A stretch of 64,000 nucleotides of DNA from Pontibacter pudoricolor. GTDB taxonomy: Bacteria > Bacteroidota > Bacteroidia > Cytophagales > Hymenobacteraceae. Location of the stretch: assembly GCF_010092985.1 (NCBI RefSeq), contig NZ_CP048106.1, forward strand, positions 3,472,001 to 3,536,000. Reading direction: 5' to 3'. How positions within the stretch are numbered: the first letter of the stretch is position 1; every line of letters starts with the position of its first letter. The position numbers and the translations under genes were made by a program. Shown here piece by piece: positions 19,555-28,228 of this stretch. Under the pieces are notes generated by a model. It worked only from the letters and a program-made list of their open reading frames with translations. It was not told the origin of the DNA and made no database searches.

Positions 19555-21094
19555 AAACTACTTCTTTCAGGGTTTCCAATGATGCATCCGTTTCAGTTTC
19601 TGTAACAGCAGGTTTCCGGAAAGTGAAGTATAGGATAAGACCTACCAGCACCGACGCAAGTATAGCCAGCGCCGCAGCAATGCCCGGGTTGCGTACCGGG
19701 GCATCCATGTAAGAAGTAAGCCCGCCATAGTACACGGCAAAATGCACCGCCACCGATGTTAAAGAAGCTGCAACTGGTGCAATAAGTGGCACACGCTTTA
19801 AGAACATGCCGAACAACACCGGCACGAAAGCAGCAGAAAAATAAGCATACACGCCATTCTGTGCAAAAATGCCAACGCTCAGGTTAGGGTTCTGTAACTG
19901 ATCGAAGGTAAGCAGGATGGTAACTATAGCCAGCACCACAATTACCAATCGGTTTATCAGGACACTTCTGGTTTCTGAATTGATACCAAACAGTGGCGTG
20001 ATGATATCGGATGTAATCGTAATGGACAGCGACTGGATCAATCCCTCTAAAGTAGAAAGTCCGGCAGAGATAAGGCCCATCACAACTAATAAGCCCATAT
20101 AAACCGGGAACTCCTGCACTACATAAGCCGACATAATACCATCTACAGGGATATCGTTGCCATTTATAGCCAGGTCCGGGAAGGTAAGGCGTGCGTAAAG
20201 TCCGGCAATAACCACTGAAAAGAAAAGAGCTTGTACAATAATGCCTACAATCAGATATAAGTTTACATCTTTCGCATCTCTAAGCAACAGCGATTTAGTG
20301 ATGATGTGTGGCTGACAAACGATGGCAACACCTATGATGATCTGGCAGAAAATAATCTCAAAGTTATCGCGGAACAGGAAGCTCTCATGGTTTGTAACGG
20401 AAGTCAGCATTGGATCTATAGCAGCAAGCTTGTCCAGGAAACCATGCACACCGTTACTGAAATGTTCGTAACCGGAGGTTAACAGAATAACAGCAACTAT
20501 AAGCATAAGCACTGCCTGCACCACGTTGGTGTAAACCATAGAGTTGGCACCCCCGAACATCATGTAGCCAAATACAAAAACCACCACGCCTACGCATACA
20601 TGCAACTCATTCAGGTTCAGCACACTGGCCAGTACCTTTGTTAAGCCCACACAAATAAGCACTATAAATGTGATAAGCAGCAGTGACAGAAAGGCAAAGA
20701 ACAAGGTATAGCCACGGCTCTTATACACAGCGCCCATCCATTGTGCCATCGTTTGCGCTTTTACTGCTGTGCCCATCGCCCGGAATCCTTTGGTAAGTAT
20801 AACCAATGATACCAACGCCGCTAACGGCAAAGCAACACCCATTGAAATTACACCACTGATGCCATAAAGCGCTACAAAGCCAGGATTGATGATAAAAGTG
20901 GCGGCGCTCGTCATGGAGGCTGCCATGGCCAGGCCAACAGCTACCGGGGAGAACGTGACACTGCCAAGGGCATAGTCAGCGATAGAGCGGGTACGAAGCG
21001 CACCTCGTATTACGAAGAACAGGATGACAGCGGCATATGCAATTACCAGTATCCAGCCTGCCGTTACCAGTTCTGAGGGAGCTAAATTATTCAT
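19544..21094 (-). CDS. Sodium:solute symporter (SSS family)
   Basis: 516 residues and about 13 hydrophobic segments. The start is typical (MNNLAPSELVTAGWILVIAYAAVILFF), and the substrate-path segment AMAASMTSAATFIINPGFVALYGISG is characteristic of the sodium/solute symporter family, which couples import to the Na+ gradient. It is the first gene of the minus-strand unit and overlaps the esterase by 11 bases. Monocarboxylates such as acetate, pyruvate and ketone bodies are common SSS substrates, so 3-hydroxybutyrate or acetoacetate uptake is plausible here. The bases upstream (21095-21416) hold no gene: AT-rich DNA and a short CTTTCTAACT micro-repeat near 21377-21415. Confidence 0.88.
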   Translation of the reverse strand: MNNLAPSELVTAGWILVIAYAAVILFFVIRGALRTRSIADYALGSVTFSPVAVGLAMAASMTSAATFIINPGFVALYGISGVISMGVALPLAALVSLVILTKGFRAMGTAVKAQTMAQWMGAVYKSRGYTLFFAFLSLLLITFIVLICVGLTKVLASVLNLNELHVCVGVVVFVFGYMMFGGANSMVYTNVVQAVLMLIVAVILLTSGYEHFSNGVHGFLDKLAAIDPMLTSVTNHESFLFRDNFEIIFCQIIIGVAIVCQPHIITKSLLLRDAKDVNLYLIVGIIVQALFFSVVIAGLYARLTFPDLAINGNDIPVDGIMSAYVVQEFPVYMGLLVVMGLISAGLSTLEGLIQSLSITITSDIITPLFGINSETRSVLINRLVIVVLAIVTILLTFDQLQNPNLSVGIFAQNGVYAYFSAAFVPVLFGMFLKRVPLIAPVAASLTSVAVHFAVYYGGLTSYMDAPVRNPGIAAALAILASVLVGLILYFTFRKPAVTETETDASLETLKEVVYEK

Positions 21095-21416
21095 GCAATA
21101 GGTAGTATTAGTGAAGCTAAAACATGTATAATGTAAATAATTAATTACATAGCTCTTGACCTATACTTGCCAACGCAGGATATTTTCAGGTGAAATCAGA
21201 AGTGTGTAAGGTGAGGCGGTAAGTTGAGATTGGCGAATAACTGCATTTCGAATACTTGAAGGAGTGTTTGAGTTCAGATTTCTGAGAATTGCTATTCACA
21301 TTTGCGAACTATAAAAACAGCTTGGCTATAGTCTTATAGCGAAGACGCAAAATATTGCATCTCTACAACTCCCAACTCCTGAACTTTCTAACTTCCCAAC
21401 CTTTCTAACTTTCTAA

Positions 21417-22172
21417 CTATAAAATCTGCAGCCTGCTCAGTAAACTATCTTTATGGGTATTGCCAATGGGTATCTGTTTTCCGCCGATCAGGATGTTGTT
21501 GTCTTCGATAGCATCGATGGCGGTGAGGCGCACAATATACGAGCGGTGTACGCGCATAAAATCTTTGGCAGGCAGGCGCTGCTCCAGGTTTTTAAGGCTC
21601 TGGCTAACCAGGTAAATATGGCTTTGGGTTTTGATGTTGCAGTAAATGTCCTGCGCTTCGGCCCAGATAATTTCTTTTAAGGCTACTTTCTCCAGTCGGT
21701 TCCGGACTTTAACGAACAGGCTGTTATGGAGCAGGAAATTATCGGCCGGCTCGCTGGTTGGGGCTGTGTTATTTGGTTGCGTTTCGGGGTGCTGGCGTAA
21801 GGCGGCATTGTGTATGGCAACTTCTATACTGCTTTGCAGGGTGCGTATGTCAAACGGTTTTACCAGGTACGCATGCGGGTTTGTTTGCTTGGCCCGGTCT
21901 ATCGTCTGCTTATCAGATAAGGCGGTCATAAAAATAAAAGGTACCTGCGCCGATCTGGCCAGTATAGCCGCTGTGTCAATACCATCCAGTTTGCCTTCCA
22001 GGGTTATGTCCAGTATCACAAGGTCGGGGTTGCACTGGTGTATCTCCAATAGTAACTCTTCTCCGGAACTTACCGTTTTGCACACCTCATACCCTAATTC
22101 TTCCAGCGAGAGCGCGAGGTTCTGCGCAATCACCACGTCATCTTCCGCAATCAGTAATTTTACCAGGGCCAT
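21417..22172 (-). CDS. LytTR-family response regulator
   Basis: 251 residues from the ATG at 22172 (MALVKLLIAEDD); a start seven residues earlier at 22193 is possible. Receiver domain 1-120 with acidic Asp11/Asp12, phospho-acceptor Asp55 (LVILD), Thr84 and Lys106 (VKPFD). A Pro/Thr/Asn-rich linker at about 125-140 leads to a LytTR DNA-binding domain at about 150-248 (FMRVHRSYIVRLTAIDAIEDN). It is divergent from the sensor kinase gene 138 bases away, so the two probably form a two-component pair. Target genes are unknown. Confidence 0.9.
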   Translation of the reverse strand: MALVKLLIAEDDVVIAQNLALSLEELGYEVCKTVSSGEELLLEIHQCNPDLVILDITLEGKLDGIDTAAILARSAQVPFIFMTALSDKQTIDRAKQTNPHAYLVKPFDIRTLQSSIEVAIHNAALRQHPETQPNNTAPTSEPADNFLLHNSLFVKVRNRLEKVALKEIIWAEAQDIYCNIKTQSHIYLVSQSLKNLEQRLPAKDFMRVHRSYIVRLTAIDAIEDNNILIGGKQIPIGNTHKDSLLSRLQIL

Positions 22173-22309
22173 ATTTTCTACTTTAAATGGCAACTACTTT
22201 TTTTGATCGATGCCCTTATCTGCTACTAAATATATGTAAATTAAAATAAATAAGGCAATCTGTAAGGGCGGGCTATAGTGCGAAGTCTGTTTTATTTATA
22301 CATTTAGCT

Positions 22310-24481
22310 ATGGTTAAGGTAAGGTACGTTTCAGAGTTTAACTATAGCCTGTTGCTTACGTGGCTGGTGCTGTTACTTTGTGCACCTGTTACTTTTGCTC
22401 AGCCTGCCAATACTATAGCACTGCTTCCGGGCAGCCAGGAAATACGGTTACCCCTACAGGTATACCATGATCTTGGCGGTAAAAAGACGATCGCAACTAT
22501 AAAACAGGCGCCTTTTGAGCAACTGGACACCGCTGCCACCTTGCTGGCCGGGAAAACAGTACATTGGGTTCGGGTAATACTTGCCAACAACAGCAACTAT
22601 CAACAAGACAGCTACCTGTATGCCGGCGACTGGAGCAGGATAGAACTGTTTACCCAGCAACCCGACGGCACAACTATAAAACAACAAACAGGGCAGCTGA
22701 TTCCGGTTTCGGAACGTGATATGCCATCTAGTAAACCCTATCTACGGCTGCAGATTGCACCGAAAAGCCAGCTGCAACTATACCTGCGGCTACAGGGCGA
22801 TATAGACCTGTATAAACCCCAACACCTGAGCTTGCAGTTACATACCCCGGAACAGGTAATACAGGTTAACAACGACCGCCTTTTAGGGCAGGGAATTTTT
22901 ATTGGCATTATTGCCGTGATGGCGCTCTATAACTTGGTGCTGTTTATGTCGGTGCGTGACCGGAGCTATTTGTATTATGTAATGGCCCTGACCGGTACCG
23001 GTTTATACTTTATGTTTTACCATGGCTTTGCCCTGGAGCTGCTCTGGCCCGAAGCCCCTGTCTGGAATGCGCACAGCTTTGCCTTTATAGTTACCTTTAA
23101 TGGTATCTTCCGATTGTTGTTTACTCGCAGCTACCTGAACACCCGGCAAACCATGCCGCTTTGGGATAAGGCCATTACGTTCCTGGCGCTGTTGTATGCC
23201 TTGCCCGTAGCAATGGGTTTGCTATCCTATTTTACCCCGCTGGATTTGCTGCAGGTTTGCGTAGACCTGATCGGGATTATTGGTGGGGCCGTACTGGTGG
23301 TCATGTTTTTAGTAGGCGTACATTCCCTTTATAAAGGCTACCGACCGGCGCTATACTTCCTGTTTGCCAATGTGCTGTTTGTGATAGGAGCGCTGCTTTT
23401 TATTTTGAAGGAGACACACCTGGTACCAGATACACCACTCACAGTTTACTCGGCGCAGGTGGGCATTGTAGCGCAGGTGGTGCTTTTCTCGTTGGGGCTT
23501 GCTTACAGGCTTAATACAGTTACCAGCGAGCTTGCGGCCAAAGTGCTGGAAAAAGAGCGGATGGAGCGTGAAAAAGAAATTGAACGCAAACGCCTAATAG
23601 AGCAACAGAAAAAAGAACTGGAAGTAACTGTTGCCAACCGCACGGCCGCACTGCGCAATAAAACCCAGGAACTGAAACATACCGTACGGCAACTGAAAGC
23701 ATCAGAGCTGAAACTCATGCGCATCAACAGCATCAAGGACCGCTTCTTTTCCATCATCTCACACGACTTACGCACGCCACTCGCCACCCTGGATTCCTTC
23801 CTGAATATTCTGATCAATTTTTCGGACAGGATGAAGCCGGAGCAAATGCAGAAACTGGCCAACCACACCCAGCTATCGGTACGTAACCTGCAGGCCTTGC
23901 TGGAAAACCTGCTGCAATGGTCAGCGGCACAGTCCGGGTCTGCCGATACGGTGAGTTTTGACCCTGAAGAAGTATACCTGTCGGAAATAGTGCAGCGCAA
24001 CCTGGACCTGCTGGAAGATACGGCTATGGCCAAAGGCATAAACTGGCAGTTAGACTTATCTGAAAATTTAAAAGTATATGCGGATGCCAACATGCTTGCT
24101 TTCGTGATCCGGAACCTGCTGCATAATGCCATTAAGTTTTCCGGGGCAGGGAGCAGAATAAAATTAAGCGCTGCGGTAACAGGTAGCGGTATAGCTGAAG
24201 TATCAGTGGAGGACCAGGGCATTGGGATGGCGCCGGAAACAGTGGCATCCTTATTTAACCAGGAACAACTGGCGTTAACAACTAAAGGTACAGCCAACGA
24301 AAAAGGTACCGGCCTCGGACTTTTGCTCTGTCGTCTGTTTGTGGAGCGCAATGGCGGTTCTATCTGGGTAAGCAGCGAGTTAGGAAAAGGCAGCCGTTTC
24401 TGGTTTACAGTACCGCTAACACAGGGTAGTAGTACTTCTGAAACACAACTGCTTGCCACTGCTACAGATGTTGTAGGTTAA
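22310..24481 (+). CDS. 7TM-DISM sensor histidine kinase
   Basis: 723 residues. Signal peptide (to about 30, VTFAQ), a periplasmic 7TMR-DISMED2-type sensor region at about 35-190, seven hydrophobic segments at about 195-400, a coiled-coil linker rich in Glu/Arg/Lys at about 405-465, then a HisKA domain with phospho-accepting His485 (FFSIISHDLRTPLATL), an N box (RNLLHNAIKFS), G1 (EDQGIGM) and G2 (GTGLGLLL). It is a membrane sensor with intact kinase motifs. In related organisms the DISM extracellular domains are thought to sense carbohydrates or small ligands. The likely partner is the divergent LytTR regulator. Confidence 0.92.
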   Translation: MVKVRYVSEFNYSLLLTWLVLLLCAPVTFAQPANTIALLPGSQEIRLPLQVYHDLGGKKTIATIKQAPFEQLDTAATLLAGKTVHWVRVILANNSNYQQDSYLYAGDWSRIELFTQQPDGTTIKQQTGQLIPVSERDMPSSKPYLRLQIAPKSQLQLYLRLQGDIDLYKPQHLSLQLHTPEQVIQVNNDRLLGQGIFIGIIAVMALYNLVLFMSVRDRSYLYYVMALTGTGLYFMFYHGFALELLWPEAPVWNAHSFAFIVTFNGIFRLLFTRSYLNTRQTMPLWDKAITFLALLYALPVAMGLLSYFTPLDLLQVCVDLIGIIGGAVLVVMFLVGVHSLYKGYRPALYFLFANVLFVIGALLFILKETHLVPDTPLTVYSAQVGIVAQVVLFSLGLAYRLNTVTSELAAKVLEKERMEREKEIERKRLIEQQKKELEVTVANRTAALRNKTQELKHTVRQLKASELKLMRINSIKDRFFSIISHDLRTPLATLDSFLNILINFSDRMKPEQMQKLANHTQLSVRNLQALLENLLQWSAAQSGSADTVSFDPEEVYLSEIVQRNLDLLEDTAMAKGINWQLDLSENLKVYADANMLAFVIRNLLHNAIKFSGAGSRIKLSAAVTGSGIAEVSVEDQGIGMAPETVASLFNQEQLALTTKGTANEKGTGLGLLLCRLFVERNGGSIWVSSELGKGSRFWFTVPLTQGSSTSETQLLATATDVVG

Positions 24482-24513
24482 ACTATAGTTGCAAGCATAT
24501 TGCCCGGCTACAT

Positions 24514-24543
24514 TTTGCTTTCAAGATTTTTCATATAGATTTG
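24514..24543 (+). promoter_or_regulatory. Bacteroidota-type promoter of the alpha/beta-hydrolase gene
   Basis: TTTG at 24514-24517, 18 bases, then TAGATTTG at 24536-24543, matching TTG-N17-23-TAnnTTTG. The start codon is 32 bases further on. Confidence 0.6.
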
Positions 24544-24574
24544 CCCTCATCAACCCAACTATAAACGACACACC

Positions 24575-25390
24575 ATGAAACACCTGTTACCCGACGGACT
24601 AAGTTTATACTATGAGTTACATGGCGCTGAAGATGCAACACAGGCACTTGTTTTCCTGAATGGCTTGTCGCAATCTACGGCAGCGTGGGGTGGCGTAATA
24701 AAAGCACTTGGCGAGAAATATAAACTGGTACTGATCGATCTGTTGTTCCAGGGGCAAAGCGATGCAGCACCTGCACACCGCAGTTTTGAAGCACACGCGG
24801 CTGATGTAGCAAATCTGTTACAATCATTGAATTTGCCTGAGACAGTTATAGTTGGCATCTCTTATGGTGGAGCTGTTGCACAACGTTTCCTGGTAAATTA
24901 CCCGGAGCTGGCGCAGGCTGGCGTGCTGCTTTCTACCTTCCCGTATAAAGATGCTTATTTTGATGCCATTGGCTATAGTTGGAAACAAGCTTTATTGGCA
25001 GGCGGCTACCCACTGATGCTGGATGTGATGCTTCCTTTGGTGCTGGGTCGCAGCTACTTCCTGAACCCGATCATCACGATTGATGCCCTTAAAAACAGCA
25101 AAGCTACCCAAAGCCCGAGCGTAGACAACCTGATAAAACTGGTGCGCGCCACTGAGGAAAGTGGTAATTACCTGCAGGAGCTTAAGAAAGTGCAGGTGCC
25201 TGTACTGGTTGTGCACGGCGAAGAAGACATGCTTTGTACCCCGGAGATGGGCCGCGCTATTACAGAGTCACTTCCAAATGCAGAGCTCGAAATTATACCG
25301 GCAGTTGGCCATACGTTGAACCTGGAGTGCATTCCTGTGCTGATTCAGCTACTTGATACCTTTGCTGCCAAGCTGAGGCTGGAGGTTTAG
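24575..25390 (+). CDS. Alpha/beta-fold hydrolase
   Basis: 271 residues with no signal peptide, so probably cytoplasmic. The core fold is complete: nucleophile Ser96 in GISYGG, Asp218 in VHGEEDMLC, His246 in AVGHTLN, and an N-terminal LNGLSQS oxyanion region. It resembles the 3-oxoadipate-enol-lactonase-like branch in layout, but no aromatic-degradation genes are near and I do not name a substrate. It is monocistronic, with its own promoter directly upstream. Confidence 0.85.
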   Translation: MKHLLPDGLSLYYELHGAEDATQALVFLNGLSQSTAAWGGVIKALGEKYKLVLIDLLFQGQSDAAPAHRSFEAHAADVANLLQSLNLPETVIVGISYGGAVAQRFLVNYPELAQAGVLLSTFPYKDAYFDAIGYSWKQALLAGGYPLMLDVMLPLVLGRSYFLNPIITIDALKNSKATQSPSVDNLIKLVRATEESGNYLQELKKVQVPVLVVHGEEDMLCTPEMGRAITESLPNAELEIIPAVGHTLNLECIPVLIQLLDTFAAKLRLEV

Positions 25391-25616
25391 TTGCACACGA
25401 TACAGCTGTCAAGTCGCACTGAGCTTTGCCCTGTTAGCAGGCGCCAAACTAGCTACTGAAAGAGGCTACTTATAAACTATAGTTGCCCAGCAAGAAAGCT
25501 GATGAAGCGGATTAAGCAACTATAAAGCTTGCGGTTGTTTGTAGAAACAATGACCTTCCAAAACAATAGTTACAACAATAACGAAAGCTTAGCTTCAAAC
25601 TATAATTCTATAAAAC

Positions 25617-25651
25617 AAAAAGAGCGAAGCCGCTAAGCTCCGCTCTTTTTT
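25617..25651 (-). terminator. Bidirectional terminator downstream of rlpA
   Basis: AAAAAGAGCG-AAGC / GCT-CCGCTCTTTTT hairpin with T runs on both strands. The 220 bases between it and the hydrolase gene contain only TATAG-type motifs. Confidence 0.8.
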
Positions 25652-25670
25652 AATGTTATTAGTAAAGCCA

Positions 25671-26324
25671 TTACAACTTAGCTACTACGCCTTCCAGCCC
25701 TTCATCTTTCAGGAGCTCGTTGAACGCTTCAGCATGTTGCTTATCTTCAAAACGGCCTATTTTAAGCTTGTGTATCTTTTTACCCTGAACTTTCTCTTCC
25801 ATTAACTCCACGGTCAGGTATTTGTCAAACGCTTTCAAGCGCTCGGTTTGCTGCAGCGCTAGCTCCTCCGAACTATAGGTGCCTTTCTGGATAGAATATA
25901 TTTCCGGCTCAACGGGTGCAGCAGCTGCTACAGTCTTTCCGTCTATCTCAATTACTTCAACTTTTACGTTAGCTATACCACGGCTGTGTATATCCAGTTT
26001 ACGGGCGGCTACTTCAGAAACATCTATAATGCGGTTACCTACAAATGGGCCACGGTCGTTAATGCGAAGAACTACTGATTCGTTGTTGGCGAGGTTGGTT
26101 ACTTTTACCTTAGTGCCGAAAGGAAGTGTTTTGTGTGCTGCGGTCATGTCGTTCTTGTTGTAACGTTCGCCGCTGCTGGTTTTTCTGCCGTGGTATTTAC
26201 TTCCGTACCAGGAGGCAGGTCCCGTTTCGGTTTGCGTGATGTCTTGTGCTATAGTTACCTGGCCGATGCCAATGAATAGAAAAATGATTACTGTTAAGAG
26301 GATGCACTTTCTATTATATATCAT
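25671..26324 (-). CDS. rlpA: RlpA-family protein with SPOR domain
   Basis: 217 residues. N-terminal signal or anchor segment (about 6-26), a double-psi beta-barrel RlpA domain at about 35-125 (GPASWYGSKYHGRKTSSGERY, ... MTAAHKTLPFGTKVKVTN, catalytic-type Asp90 in RINDRGPF), then a SPOR domain at about 142-217. RlpA proteins are septal lytic transglycosylases or related peptidoglycan-binding proteins; SPOR domains bind denuded glycan at the division site. Enzyme activity is not sure for Bacteroidota members. A possible -7 box (TAAATTTG, minus strand, 26348-26355) lies 24 bases upstream. Confidence 0.9.
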   Translation of the reverse strand: MIYNRKCILLTVIIFLFIGIGQVTIAQDITQTETGPASWYGSKYHGRKTSSGERYNKNDMTAAHKTLPFGTKVKVTNLANNESVVLRINDRGPFVGNRIIDVSEVAARKLDIHSRGIANVKVEVIEIDGKTVAAAAPVEPEIYSIQKGTYSSEELALQQTERLKAFDKYLTVELMEEKVQGKKIHKLKIGRFEDKQHAEAFNELLKDEGLEGVVAKL

Positions 26325-26612
26325 AGTTTAAATTGTTGGTGAAACAGCAAATTTACGAATAATTTTTTAAACGAAGGCTTTTAGCGCAATATTGCCCTCT
26401 GGATGTAGGGGGATACAGGATATGATACAAAGTTGCTATAAGGGCTATAATGCGAAAAGTGCATTTTATGCAAGTATAGGCTTATTTTAATGGAGCTATC
26501 GAAAAGAAAGTGCAATAAAAAACTTTATGAAAATATTTTCATAATGGTATAAATTCATACGTCCGTACAATTTTCTGCGCAAAAGCGTATAGAATAGCAA
26601 ATAACGTTAAGA

Positions 26613-27521
26613 ATGGATTTCGGGAAACTACAGAACATAGATCACGTTGATTTTACACTGCCGACAGATCATCCTGATACACAGCCTTTACTGATCAGGA
26701 ATAAACAGGACGAGAAGCCGGAAGTGTATATTGGCCTGCCGGTATGGGTTAATAAAGCGTGGGCAGGAAATATTTACCCGGCAACTATGCGCGAGAAAGA
26801 TTCGCTGTTGTGGTATGCCCGGCAGTTTAACACCATAGAGCTTAACAGTACCCACTACCACATACCCGGGGATACAACCATAGAGCGTTGGCGAAACTCG
26901 GTGCCACGTGGTTTTAAATTCTGCCCTAAGTTTCCGCAGCTCATAAACCACGAAAGCGCCCTGCAAAATACCCACAGCATGACAGCTGCCTTCTGTGAGG
27001 CTATTGCCGGATTGGAAGATAACCTGGGAAGCTCCTTTCTGCAGTTGCCACCATACTTTAGCCCAAGCCAGCTACCCGACCTGGAGGCGTTTGTAAAGTT
27101 TATCCCTGAATCAATACCTGTTGCCGTAGAGCTCCGCCACCCCGATTGGTTTACAGATAACGTCGCCTCGCTGGAGCTTTTTGAAGTACTGGAGAAATAC
27201 AGGATTGGAACTGTTTTGACAGACGTAGCCGGTCGCCGCGATGTGCTGCACATGCGCTTAACTACTCCATCTGCTATGATACGGTTTGTTGGCAACGGCT
27301 TACACCCAACAGACTATAGCCGGATCGATGCCTGGGTGCAGCGCCTGAAACTATGGTTCGAAAACGGTCTGCAGCAGCTCTACTTTTTCGTGCACGAGCC
27401 CGACAACACGTTAGCCCCTGACCTTGCCATTTACCTGATAGGGCAACTGAATAAAGTATGTGGCTTTGATCTGAAAGTGCCGAAGAAGTTTGTGCAGCCT
27501 GTGCAAGGGGAGTTGTTTTGA
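26613..27521 (+). CDS. DUF72 (YecE-like) family protein
   Basis: 302 residues, predicted cytoplasmic TIM-barrel-like. Family landmarks are VYIGLPVWVNKAWAGNIYP near 38-57, RQFNTIELNSTHYHIP, FKFCPKFPQLINH and VAVELRHPDWF. The biochemical role of DUF72 is unknown; a metal or Fe-S link has been proposed for some members. There is an N-terminal extension of about 35 residues before the domain. It is a single gene followed by an intergenic repeat island. The 290 bases upstream (26325-26612) are AT-rich with no gene. Confidence 0.88.
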   Translation: MDFGKLQNIDHVDFTLPTDHPDTQPLLIRNKQDEKPEVYIGLPVWVNKAWAGNIYPATMREKDSLLWYARQFNTIELNSTHYHIPGDTTIERWRNSVPRGFKFCPKFPQLINHESALQNTHSMTAAFCEAIAGLEDNLGSSFLQLPPYFSPSQLPDLEAFVKFIPESIPVAVELRHPDWFTDNVASLELFEVLEKYRIGTVLTDVAGRRDVLHMRLTTPSAMIRFVGNGLHPTDYSRIDAWVQRLKLWFENGLQQLYFFVHEPDNTLAPDLAIYLIGQLNKVCGFDLKVPKKFVQPVQGELF

Positions 27522-27589
27522 GTGGATGAGGTACCTGTTATAGTTTGATTTATAGTTCTTTAGTTTCAGTGGTCCAACCACCCCCAACC

Positions 27590-28070
27590 CCTCAGAGCTA
27601 CGCTCGCTACCTTCGAACTCACTTCTCGGTAGTCCAAGGCGGGGAGTTTTTCTGTAGATGCTATAGTTAAGTTATTGTTCTATAGTTACAAATCAGGATC
27701 AGGACAGGTTTACCTGGCCCCACGAAACTACGTCCACGATCAAGCCATGCAACTATAGTTTCTAAAGTAAACTATTATTTAGCTATCGAATTGATCGCAG
27801 TCTTTGGGTTAAGCGCCTTGTAGATTTCTGGTACCGAAGGAATTGTGAGATACGAACAAAAGAAATGTACACCGCGCGATGCCCTTATCGAGGGCCCCTA
27901 ACCCCAAGACGGGGCCTCCCGGCCGTGAGGGCACCAAAGCTGGAAATGAAACGATATGTTTACGGAGCTCCCAGGAATAAAGAATATTTGAAAAGAAGGC
28001 TTGATTCTTAGAGTAGAGTTTCAAACTATAGAACCCAGATTTCTCACTGTGGTCGAAATGACAAAAGTAA
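27590..28070 (-). repeat. Intergenic composite repeat island I (degenerate, minus orientation)
   Basis: Read on the minus strand it holds module alpha (GTCATTTCGAC..GAAATCT type, 28036-28063), beta (27795-27980, middle part diverged), a gamma remnant (27692-27740) and eta (27590-27650, CTACGCTCGCTACCTTCGAA). Short AT-rich spacers with CTATAG separate the modules. It fills the gap between two convergent genes. No protein-coding gene is supported here. Confidence 0.75.
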
Positions 28071-28170
28071 AAGGGTAATTATAGCTTATACACTGGCAGG
28101 AGCTGCGCACACTGCTAGGCCTTCAGATATCCTGTAAATCCTTGAATCCTGAAAATCCTGATTCAGACAT

Positions 28171-28206
28171 AAAAAAGCGGCTGCCCTATTGAGGGCAGCC
28201 GCTTTT
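28171..28206 (-). terminator. Bidirectional terminator after the M16 partner gene
   Basis: AAAAGCGGCTGCCCT / AGGGCAGCCGCTTTT hairpin with a four-base loop and A/T runs on both sides. Confidence 0.85.
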
Positions 28207-28228
28207 GCTATAGTTAGGAAACTGATTT

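Noticed and set aside
23503..24459. 318-codon frame antisense to the histidine kinase
   Set aside because: The plus strand encodes clear HisKA and ATPase motifs; the antisense product is Ser/Arg/Leu-rich, typical of a shadow frame.
27809..28024. 71-codon minus-strand frame
   Set aside because: It lies inside the degenerate beta module of island I, so it is repeat DNA and not a gene.
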